From positions 62,001 through 126,000 of the forward strand of contig WACJ01000417.1 of assembly GCA_008973525.1 (NCBI GenBank): 64,000 bases of DNA, given 5' to 3'. Below, piece by piece: positions 55,698-64,000 of this stretch. The position numbers and the translations under genes were made by a program. The stretch comes from Stenopsyche tienmushanensis. Lineage: Eukaryota > Arthropoda > Insecta > Trichoptera > Stenopsychidae. The notes under the pieces were generated by a model. The model was given only the letters and a program-made list of their open reading frames with translations, was not told the origin of the DNA and ran no database searches. Position 1 is the first letter of the stretch; every line of letters begins with the position of its first letter.

Positions 55698-56994
55698 GGA
55701 TGCTGAGTGATCGGCGATTTAAATGTTAAAAATATTTGTCGATAATATACCGTTTTTATGATATGTATCACAATGAAGCATTTAAAGTTGACAGATTATA
55801 TGACATGGTTTAGCAATCAAATAGATGATTGCTAGATGGATTGATGAATAGAATACACAAAAATAAGGGATTTGATAGTTTCTTATTTGTTTCTCAGTTC
55901 TAAAGATGATCTTGAGTATTGTTTTCGATTTGAGTATGTCAACCCAAAGTAAGAAAGGTTCGAAGATCCAAACGAAGAAACGACAGCCTGAAGTGAATAA
56001 GATTAAAGTAATACACACTTGACAAATCCCCAATGTGTTCCATTGAGCACCCAGAGTAGTGATAACAAGAATAACAACTTTCATTTCGTCTAAGAGATAT
56101 TGATTTCAAAGCATCCCAGAAAAAGGACGGCTCCGTCGGTACCATCTTGAACTTTGACCGGTAGACAATCCACGCTCTATTGCCAGATTATCCCAGCGAC
56201 CGAGGAGCGGGCCTAAAATGGAAAAAAAAAGGGAAGAAGACGCCTACGATCCCAAATATGTCTGCCGAAGCACAGGGAATAAACGAACAATGATTCCGTT
56301 TGTTTTCAGAAGTCTAATTTAAAAGGATCCCTTGTTGTGGAGGATCAGCCTGACAGCTTATTGGCCGTGGTGTTCTTGAATAAGTGCCAACATGTGTTCC
56401 CTCGCTTCTACCACCTTTTTTTTGTCGACGAACGCTTCAAGTAAGTGTTAAATTTGTTCAGATCTAAAATAAAGATATGAAGTGCTATCCCTCATAGGAT
56501 TTCGGCGGGACGGGATACACCAGATTGGATATTACGCGTCTTCCTTTTTTAAATATAGATTACACCACATTTCGGATGAATACACCGATACACTTTCGGT
56601 GGAATTGAGCCATTAACGGGAGATTCAATCGGCGATTAACACTCTTTGAATCCCAATACTAATTACATCGAGAAATTTTGATTGGACAGATCTTTGAAGA
56701 TATCAGCTGGGAAAAAAATCACAGGAAGCTTTTGATTTTTACTGGGCAATCGTAGGCTTATATTAACGATAATTTTGAATTTATAGACTCGCTAATATGG
56801 CGGTTTAAATCTATTTCAACGTCGTAAAGCGAGTCAATTGACTTTTACTTTTGAAGAGCGATTCAAAAAGGAACACATATCAACACTCGAAACGTATTTA
56901 ATTTAATTTGGATAGTGGGTTGAATTCAAATATAGATTGTAGAGAAAATTTTCACTATGTCGATAAATTTGGGATATTGGAATTATTTACCTGT
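55698..56994. other. Unique DNA with one hydrophobic open frame
   Basis: The minus frame 55782-56084 (100 codons) starts MKVVILVITTLG and is rich in hydrophobic residues, but it matches no family I know, and AT-rich DNA often yields such frames. Not called as a gene. Confidence 0.35.
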
Positions 56995-57290
56995 ATGGTA
57001 GGATGATCGCGTATTTGCGAGCGAATTTCAGTGATTCAGAAAGAGCACTCTTGTACGTTAAGCTCGGAGAGAGACAGATACGAATAAAACGTAGAGCAGT
57101 TAGGTAACTGTGTATGCGAAACAGAGACGGAGAGCTTCCTGCGTACATCGCATGATTGTATAGATCGTTAACCCAAATTTATCGACTAATAATGATGTAT
57201 GAATGACATAATTAATTGATTTCAAATGTATTGTTTACGCTGCGAAAATCCTGGCAGATAAGTGGATTTGTATCATCTAAGATAAAGCGA
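56995..57290 (-). mobile_element. Family C copy 14 (inverted)
   Basis: GATCGCGTATTTGCGAGCGA, ATTCAGAAAGAGCACTCTTG, GCATGATTGTATAGATCG and TTTCAAATGTATTGTTTACG, then GATAAGTGGATTTGTATCAT; the terminal CTCACTACTC is missing. Confidence 0.8.
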
Positions 57291-58448
57291 TTCAAAATAT
57301 GATGTGGGATGATTTCAATATTGGTTGTATGTCGCGGTGTTCACAAGAGCTTCACATTGCAAAAAATATGACATTTGGGTTCAATGAAAATTGGGTCAAA
57401 GACATGAACATACATATTGAATGAAGTCGCTCTCAAGAAAATATGCCCTTTTCTTCGGACGAACTTTAGTTTTCGTTTAGTAAACATCCATTAGTGGGAG
57501 TGAGGGGGGGCTTTCCCGGGCATTATTGTGATATACGGATAGCATGTATGTTTCGAGTAATTATAGCGAGTTTTCCTTAATAACGGGACCTCTTGTATAT
57601 AAGCGTATAAAACAGGGCCGGCTTCGCCGTATAATAAGTTGAAACTAATATCACGATATAAGTTACCTGCCCTTCGTGTTCATGCGGGTGGCTACGACCC
57701 CTAAACTACAGAGGGGGTCAGCCGCCACAAAAACATAATTTAATATTAAAACGCGCCAGGTGATTAAACGGAATTCCTTCTCACTCCTCGTTGAGACCCT
57801 ACACGAGGGGCGGGCGAAATTTGGGTCGGGCGAAAATTAGGCGCAAAGATGTCGGCCGTTGTCTATTGGGACATGGAAGGCATTATTTATGTCGTTTAGT
57901 AAAATTTACGCCTCGGCTGAAGGAGTTAATATTTAAATTAATTTAGATTAATTGTTTAACACGTTGCGATCTAAGGCGGGAATGCCACAAAGATGGTAGG
58001 ATGTGTCACATGAAATTTAGGCTTGTGGGTGCCGCATGAACTGAGTGAAGGCAACATGGGTGAATGGGTCTGGATGTGTGTGGAGAGCTTTTGAAACGAT
58101 TAATACGTCTGGAAAGAGCTTCAAATCCTACTTTATTAATGAAAAAGACATTTATAATACATGTAATGTTGGGTGAGTCTATTAGGCATAATTTAATTTA
58201 TAATTTGTTATAACGTACCATGTCCGTTATCTGGATATTTTTCTAGAGAAAATATTTTTTATATGTTTTAGTTATGATAGGATAAATTAGATAGGAGATG
58301 ATCTATAAATAGGGAATTTAACATTATTTTTAATAATAAATACAGGCAATCATAGGTCGCTTTGCCCTACAACTTTATAACTTATCCTCAGAGTGTATTT
58401 ATTTTTTTGAGTCTAGGGAATTACGGTAAACCTGGATTAAGATCGAAA
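57291..58448. other. Unique DNA, GC-richer in 57480-58060
   Basis: No coding domain was seen. A G7 run lies at 57504-57510. Confidence 0.4.
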
Positions 58449-58508
58449 CGAATCGAAACCCAAACCTCTATAATACAGGAATACAGGATCTATTCCACTA
58501 TATCACCA
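58449..58508 (-). repeat. tRNA-derived SINE head
   Basis: Minus strand: A box-like TGGTGATATAGTGG (58495-58508), B box-like GGGTTTCGATTCG (58449-58461). Related to 28553-28607. Confidence 0.55.
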
Positions 58509-58869
58509 AATACTCAAATGCTTTTATCATATGTGCAAATCCCCCACATAGTGATCTAAGGAGGCTATTATTATAAACGTCCTCATTCATTCTCTTAAAA
58601 GACATTTTTAATTGTAACAACATGACACTTCTTTTAACACATCTTATGAGGATTATAGTCATATAAAATTCGCCAACGAAAAAAATCTGTATACAAGCCA
58701 TTAACTTTTATATACGCCGATTCACAAACAAATGTTAGCATGTCAACGCACGCAAAAAAACTCTTGTACGAAATAAACTGTTGGCGACAGATGCGTCAAG
58801 CCCTCTTAAGTCCCATAAATAATTTCGGACGTCTTAATGTAAGAAGTTCTCGGTATTGTCTTTCGAATT

Positions 58870-59480
58870 TTAATCCGAACTAAAATTTAATTATCCTAAC
58901 ACGTCCACCAAACAAAATTGATTCGGATGACAATGAACAAAAAAAAGCAATAAAAACGAATGTACGAGCGCGGGCACGCGCGCGTGCCGCCCATTGTCCC
59001 CGGGACACTCTGTACCGTGCACAATAAACAGTGAAACTTTTCCCTTAATAATGGCGCCCAAGACCAAGACCAGGGGTTGAATTAACCATTTCATAGTTGT
59101 GTAATATACGGGGGTAGCTCCAATGGCGACCACCCCTAGCACGCTCCATTAGCAAGTCGGACCGCGGTTTGGGACGGAAAAATGGCGTAAATAATAACGA
59201 AAATACGACACGGCTAACTAGCCACTTCCACGGGGTTGTTGCAACGGCTCCGGGATGAGAATGCACCTGGATGGTTATCGCCGGATTAGGGACGATGACT
59301 TTGAAACTTCCAGCGTGCCCAGAATGGCGACACGAAATTGTCAACGTCTACGTTGCGGACATTCTTGACCGCAATAAAACGGAGGAATTTAATCTTCGGC
59401 TACAAAATAGAATTTGTGATCATCTGCGAAACTTTTCGAACTGCTCTGACGATATTATAACAACAATAGATGGACAGTAG
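58870..59480. other. CpG-rich unique block
   Basis: GC- and CpG-richer than its surroundings, with the 16-bp perfect palindrome GGCACGCGCGCGTGCC at 58973-58988. Frames of 83 and 99 codons (minus) and 69 codons (59271-59480, plus) have no recognisable domain. It could be a promoter-like or conserved non-coding element. Confidence 0.35.
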
Positions 59481-59678
59481 AAAAGGTCGATAAGTTCAAA
59501 GAAGATCAAAGATAACATGGGATTCTCAACAGTATCCTTATTGGCACAGAAATACAAGCTAATAAGCATTTAATAGATGCCATGTTAGTCGAATCGACTC
59601 ATATTACTTTTCCAGTTATAATTAAAAATTAAAAATTTATGGGACTATATATCTAGGGGACTATGGGAATATATTCTT

Positions 59679-60071
59679 AAGTGGTTGTCGTCTCGATACA
59701 TCGAGTATTCAGGAAATAGCATACATAGAACAGAAACGATATGCGACCATGTTTTTCTGGGAAACCCAAATAGAAATATTTATTGGGAAGATAATTAAAA
59801 GACATATGTTAGGGTTAATTCTTGGACTACTTTTTATATCATGGTTCAAATCGTGTTTGTGGTAAAATTCAGGGCATATTTTTAAGATTCAAATCTATTT
59901 ATACGGAGGCAATGGAATGCCATCACCTTAAAGGTTTCATCCCTTAAATAATGCAGTTTTTATGATCCGGGCAGGAAGTGTTAGTCGAGGACAATGATCT
60001 ATAGATATGCGGATTGAATAAGATCAGGACGACCATAGGAGCTTGATGGTGCAGTTTTGCAGACGATAGTA
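59679..60071 (+). pseudogene. Decayed non-LTR reverse transcriptase fragment
   Basis: Read in shifting frames, the stretch keeps three landmarks in the correct order for a LINE reverse transcriptase. KWLSSRYIEYSGN begins at 59679, like the segment ahead of the G-x-PQGS box. An ILG.LLFIMV-like run follows at 59810-59846 (an S-x-LGPLLF position). A FADDS-like run at 60056-60070 corresponds to the F/YADD catalytic box after one frame slip. Several frameshifts and stops separate them. The mariner at 60072 is inserted directly after the ADD box. The clade cannot be told. Each match alone is weak; the ordered set makes the call plausible. Confidence 0.4.
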
Positions 60072-60119
60072 TTAGGTTGAGTCATAAATAATTGCCGATT
60101 TTTTTATATTTTTTACATT

Positions 60120-60499
60120 TAGCTGGTATCTGGGCGTTGCTGCCACAGAAGTAATAATTGTAAAAATATCGTTTGAAATTTAATGAAATAATGAATTTTA
60201 TTTTATGTTTTTATTACAAATATGAACAAACATACAAACATTGATTTTTATATATAAGATCTACTGTAAGTTAATTATACTATATTTATATTATTTGAGA
60301 AAGTGCAAACAATAAGTTGGCAAAGTTTTATCGATATCCGATGAACGGTATGGCAGCGCATTAAATACGGACAAACAAACATTGATTTTTATATATTAGA
60401 CTCTGCCTATGTTCCTCGCGGAATCTTTAGCAATAAGTGGACGAAGTTTTATCGCAATCCGATGAACGGTATGGCAGCGCATTTCGAACGAACAAAACC
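60120..60499 (-). repeat. Family B copy 6, nested in mariner
   Basis: Begins GCTGGTATCTGGGCGTTGCTGCCACA, the complement of the end of copy 3 at 30500-30520, and has two inverted units with CGATGAACGGTATGGCAGCG (about 60339 and 60461). Confidence 0.8.
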
Positions 60500-60895
60500 C
60501 ATTTTATCGATATCTTATCAATCCTCTTTATAAAATTTAGCAGGTTTAGATAAAAAAAAAAATTTTAAGGCGTGATTCGCTTCTTCGTCATTTTTGATTG
60601 TATTTCCATTCAAGAAATTCTGCAAAGAATAGAATAGGCGGTAGTCGATTGGGGCAAGATCCGGGGAATATGAGGAATGTGACAGGACAGACCATTCAAG
60701 TTCCAGAATTTTTTGCTGCGTCAACTTGTAACAGTATGACATTTTTTTTCAATTTTCCAAGTTGCAAATGGTTGATTGTAACACGTTTAGCTTCACTGAC
60801 AAGTCCCTTATTTATTGACGTGAATTTTGCTCTAATAACACCTTTAAAATTACTTCATCAAAATCGGAAAGGCAACCCACACTTGGTTCATCTTT
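60500..60895 (-). pseudogene. Mariner transposase remnant, catalytic core deleted
   Basis: The minus strand carries an N-terminal piece (DEPSVGCLSDFDE, the DEPRSGRPSDFDE position of mellifera-type mariners, 60855-60892), then KRVTINHLQLGKLKK. It then jumps directly to the C-terminal part: WSVLSHSSYSPDLAPIDY with the third catalytic aspartate, LFYSLQNFLNG and KPAKFYKED (60518-60742). The region that would hold the first two aspartates is absent and several frameshifts or stops occur, so no active enzyme is possible. The last residues were separated from the 3' terminal repeat by the family B insertion. Confidence 0.82.
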
Positions 60896-61043
60896 TAGGG
60901 TCTCATCTATTGTTAAAAGACTGATAGAACTCATATCTATCTAATAATACCCTATACTCACTAATAAGGATGACTCATCAAGGATAAAACCGTTTAATTA
61001 TAATGGTTTCATTTTGCCGGCAACTATTTATGACTCAATCTAA

Positions 61044-61414
61044 TGGATCAAAATAATACTGCAATAGAGAAATAATTAGTCAAGAGACTCCAGTCAACAT
61101 TTTCATTTCTCACCTCATGACAATTTAAATTTAAATTATGGCATAATTATCATATTTTCCTGATCTGGACTCTTGAAGGGATCTAAAAATTTAAGAACAA
61201 AACGGAAAGAATTTGCAAATAATAATGTACATTGCATTTAAAGTCTATCTTTAAAAAGTTGCATTATTTATGGGATGACCCATATATGTACATGGGACGA
61301 TGGAAGATTTTAAATGTATTATTATAAAATATACTCTGTATTCAATCACAGCCATATTTATTATAATGTAAGTAACATAACATAATATTCAAATACTAAG
61401 AATATACATCAATA
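61044..61414. other. Unique AT-rich DNA, no feature recognised
   Basis: No gene or repeat was seen. Confidence 0.4.
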
Positions 61415-61804
61415 TTGAATATCCCGTTAAGCTCCCATAACAATAGACGTATAGGGCTCGTCATAACAAAAATGAATCATGCGTACAAGGGTCCGGAAAT
61501 ACTTCCTTTTATTGTCATAAGGAAAAAAATATACAGAAAATTTGGTGGGACGTTCGATGGGACAAAATTGCTACATTTACAATGCACAATAAAATCGAAG
61601 TACGCTCCTCAAATGTTACATCAAAAAATATGTTTTTATAGAGTCTGTTCAAAGATAGCAATCAACATATCCACATCTAATCAAGGACCACAAAGACCGC
61701 CCGGATATATTTCCGATGAATCCGATATTGACAATTTACCACGATATCGCCCATTGTTTGTCCATAACGGTAAAACGTTTGAGAACCACAAGCCGACGAT
61801 TTAA
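61415..61804 (+). CDS. Hypothetical open frame, 129 codons, doubtful
   Basis: The longest plus-strand frame in the last 10 kb. Its second half (QGPQRPPGYISDESDID, then PRYRPLFVHNGKTF) has a mixed, protein-like composition instead of the Ile/Phe/Lys bias of random frames here. I recognise no domain. An AG preceded by a weak pyrimidine tract at about 61445 and a GT at 61770 could be splice sites, so it might be an internal exon, but nothing else in the neighbourhood supports a gene, and a transposon relic or chance frame is at least as likely. The ATG at 61415 has no special context. Confidence 0.15.
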   Translation: MNIPLSSHNNRRIGLVITKMNHAYKGPEILPFIVIRKKIYRKFGGTFDGTKLLHLQCTIKSKYAPQMLHQKICFYRVCSKIAINISTSNQGPQRPPGYISDESDIDNLPRYRPLFVHNGKTFENHKPTI

Positions 61805-62875
61805 TTCGTATGATTCACAAACAAAATAGAATCCAAACATTCACTTACTCAACCGGGCTTTATCTATTTATGTCATATCGTGTGTCGCAAAAATCGATGA
61901 CACCATAAAAAGGGCCCCTACGATTTCGGTCAAAGATTTGTCTGTGTGTTGTTTGAATGCGCCCAAATTAACCCATTCTGATTCGACGGGGCGCATGCCC
62001 TCTTATCCCATGGGGGATGATTTTTTGTTGTTATATCGCAAGATCTCGCCGGAAAGATACGCGCGGAATCGAACTCGACGGGTCGAATTTTTCGACGAAA
62101 ATACGTTTCATTCCATTTTCGAGCGAACAATGGACGTAGTCTGTGTTTGTCCAGAACTTGATTAGTTGCATCGTCGGAGCCGATCAAAGTCCAAACGTCC
62201 ATGTCCGAGCCAAAATCGGATTTGGGGACGCTTTATTTGAACGCAACCATCATAATTACGCCGGAGCGGTCAATAGGGGGTAGGAACGAACATTCTGCCT
62301 CGACAAAAATAAAACTTTTTGCAGCATTCGTCCTCTCCCACGGCCAGGTTTTTTATATTTATTTTCGTAGCAATACATCTGCGCACGTAGTACGGGTTCG
62401 AAGTTGTCCCCAAAAATGGAGCAGTTTTTGCGAACGGCAGGCGAAAAAATGCGTCACCGGCAAAGCAAACAACAAAGGATAATTTTTTTTGTCAAAAAGA
62501 AGTGAGCACACCAAAAAGGGGCAGGCATTGTATTCCGATTGGTCGCAGGGACGGTGGACTTGCACATTAACATTGTATTCATCAGATGATCAGTGCACAT
62601 TCTGCACTTAGGGATGTTCAAGCTGCAGGGCGTGCATCCGCACAATGGAGTGATGATGCCCTAAAATCAAAACCTTTCATTTCTAAGCCACGCTTAGCTT
62701 GTACCAAATGAAACTGCCGAACCTAAGCAGGTGACTAGGAACGATCACAACTAGGAAAGCATTTATGCATTGTTTGTTCACTTACAAAACTGCAAAAATC
62801 ATAAGAGGAAGAAGAAATTCAAGCTGATAAAGACTTTCGTAAGGGTGGCGTTCTCAAAATGAAATGTAGTATACC
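61805..62875. other. Unique DNA, GC-richer in 61920-62660
   Basis: Open frames on both strands (61930-62202, 61938-62165, 62201-62482) overlap one another and carry no known domain, as expected from GC-richer non-coding sequence. Confidence 0.4.
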
Positions 62876-62879
62876 TTAA

Positions 62880-63198
62880 CCCTTTGAGTAGTGAGTTAAT
62901 TTAACATGATGCTATATTTCCACATATCTCTCAGTATCGCGCAGCGTGTATAAAGTTTGTATATAAATAAATAAACCCTAACACTCCTTGATAGCACAGA
63001 ATATTCGTACATTTCTTTGCGTAAACATGAACAATACATTTGAAATTGATTCATTTGGCTTATCATTATTAGTCGATAAATTTGGATTATTGATCTATAC
63101 AATCGTATGATAGTACGCAAGACACTCTTTCCGACTCTGTCTCCCATTCATAATCACTGGAATTCGATCCCAAATACGCGACTGTACTCCACAAAAGG
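62880..63198 (+). mobile_element. Family C copy 15
   Basis: TTAA (62876-62879) then CCCTTTGAGTAGTGAGTTAA, the cleanest left terminus in the window. It ends CGACTGTACTCCACAAAAGG without a following TTAA. The CCGCCACTTATC part of the left half is deleted. Confidence 0.85.
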
Positions 63199-63748
63199 CA
63201 AATCCTACGGCATATCTTATTTGTATGTAATAGTCAAATTGATATAAATGTTTAGAATCACATATCAAGATAGGGTGTCCAACATTTTTGAAGTGAAACT
63301 TGTATTGGAGCTGAAGGGTAAATTGGAATGAATGAGACGAAATGGGGATTGAAAAGAGAAGGATAATCGTTTGTATTGTGTCCGTTTCCGCGCATGCGCA
63401 TATACTGTAGCATTTTTTATATATTACACAAACACAGCCTAATCATTTAGCTCTAAATTTCCATTTTGTAAAAAGTGAAATGGAGCCTTTAGAGAAGTAG
63501 AGAGTATTGAATCAGGCAAAGCGCAAAAATCGTTTCGATGATAAAAAATTGATCCATGCATTTATCCAAGGATATGATAATCAGACCCTACTATTGGATT
63601 TTAACTTGTTACTACATACTTTTAAAATATCATCTCAATTTTCAATGGCGATATTATATATAATGGATTTTTAAATCATGTTTTCATAAAAAGTTTCCAT
63701 CCATTTATATGGAATTTGTGGTTGCGCCGTTGAGTGCCGCACGATTTA
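63199..63748. other. Unique DNA with a small repeat fragment
   Basis: 63415-63470 matches the small repeat at 15005-15060. A GCGCATGCGC palindrome lies at 63390-63399. Confidence 0.4.
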
Positions 63749-63904
63749 GCTCTTTGAGTGGTGAGCTAATTCTAAATCATCATAAACTTAAATCCTATAT
63801 TTGCTCGTTCGCCACTTATCGTCATACAAATTAATTTATCCGTAAGGACCGTCGCAACGTGTATGAAGCTTGTATATAACATTGTGTCTTACCTCTTTGA
63901 GGGG
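63749..63904 (+). mobile_element. Family C copy 16, internally deleted
   Basis: The left terminus CTCTTTGAGTGGTGAGCTAA runs to GCTTGTATATAA and then jumps directly to ATTGTGTCTTACCTCTTTGA, the right end also seen in copy 8. The flanks are TTAG and TCAA. Confidence 0.82.
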
Positions 63905-64000
63905 TCAACGTCGTTTGGGCAGGATTCAAATAATAATAAAATATGGTTGTTATCATCATTGTGTCATTATATTCATCGTGACATACATATTGGATGCGCT

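Larger units (their letters stand above)
60072..61043 (-). mobile_element. Mellifera-like mariner, internally deleted and carrying a family B insert
   Basis: The left end TTAGGTTGAGTCATAAATAA (60072) pairs with the right end complement (61014-61043, TTAGATTGAGTCATAAATAG on the minus strand). TA precedes the left end; the right flank is TG. About 380 bases at 60120-60499 are family B, so the mariner itself is about 590 bases, less than half of full length. Confidence 0.85.

Noticed and set aside
55782..56084. Hydrophobic 100-codon minus frame, membrane-protein-like
   Set aside because: AT-rich DNA readily gives Ile/Phe/Leu-rich frames; no receptor family motif and no exon context.
1..64000. 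CRISPR array, rRNA genes, telomeric TTAGG arrays, bacterial operons
   Set aside because: None seen; repeats are dispersed transposons and the sequence is eukaryotic in character.

Overview
The window is AT-rich arthropod DNA, most likely insect. It carries mariner, R1-like LINE, hAT and TTAA-target (piggyBac-type) elements and has no bacterial gene organisation. I found no host protein-coding exon, rRNA gene or functional tRNA gene that I can defend. The window looks like intergenic or intronic sequence in which blocks of unique, partly GC-richer DNA alternate with dense, often nested, transposon debris. The species cannot be named from the sequence alone.

Coding relics all belong to transposable elements. 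They are: a LINE ORF2 C-terminus (1285-1503, minus); a 3'-truncated R1-like LINE with gag ORF1 and the start of the endonuclease ORF2 (2312-5366); a near-complete but broken mariner with intact inverted repeats and TA duplication (9616-10887); a hAT transposase C-terminus (25113-25481); a duplicated Tc1/mariner-superfamily transposase motif (53225-53320, minus); a decayed reverse transcriptase stretch (59679-60071); and an internally deleted mellifera-like mariner that carries another repeat inside it (60072-61043).

Non-autonomous repeats make up much of the rest; I lettered the families here. A: hAT-type element, TIR TAGGGAATCCAATCCC, 8-bp target duplication, copies at 2001, 5374, 8869, 16770, 24536, 33065, 45995 and 48613. 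B: repeat with a conserved box around TGCGCTGCCATACCGTTC, six copies. C: TTAA-flanked element, CCCTTTGAG termini, the commonest family, about sixteen copies or fragments. D: hAT MITE, CAGCGGTTCTTAAAC termini, several with exact 8-bp duplications. E: repeat with a conserved CGGTCCG/CGGACCG hairpin, four copies. F: LTR-like pair (1728, 33518). G: a low-copy duplicated sequence (9424 and 48350) hit independently by A, D and mariner elements. H: TTAA MITE (44606, 51423).

Layout: 0-1.7 kb foldback element and LINE tail; 2-5.8 kb LINE between two inverted A ends; 6.8-11.3 kb C, A, G, mariner and B; 12.9-19.7 kb E, C, D and A cluster; 19.7-24.3 kb mostly unique; 24.3-26.1 kb a nested stack containing a 54-bp perfect palindrome; 26-33 kb mostly unique with a hammerhead-like RNA motif at 31315; 33-35.8 kb A, C, F and a TAATTA-rich block with CCGCCATCTTG motifs; 36-46.5 kb C and B copies plus an element with four copies of a GGACGTATATATACGTCC palindrome or its shortened form (44122-44512); 48.3-49.8 kb the second G locus; 51-57 kb C, D, H and B; 57-64 kb unique CpG-richer DNA, mariner and C copies. 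The most notable signals are the palindrome-array element, the hammerhead-like fold, the 54-bp palindrome, the paired G loci and the nested insertions dated by exact target duplications.
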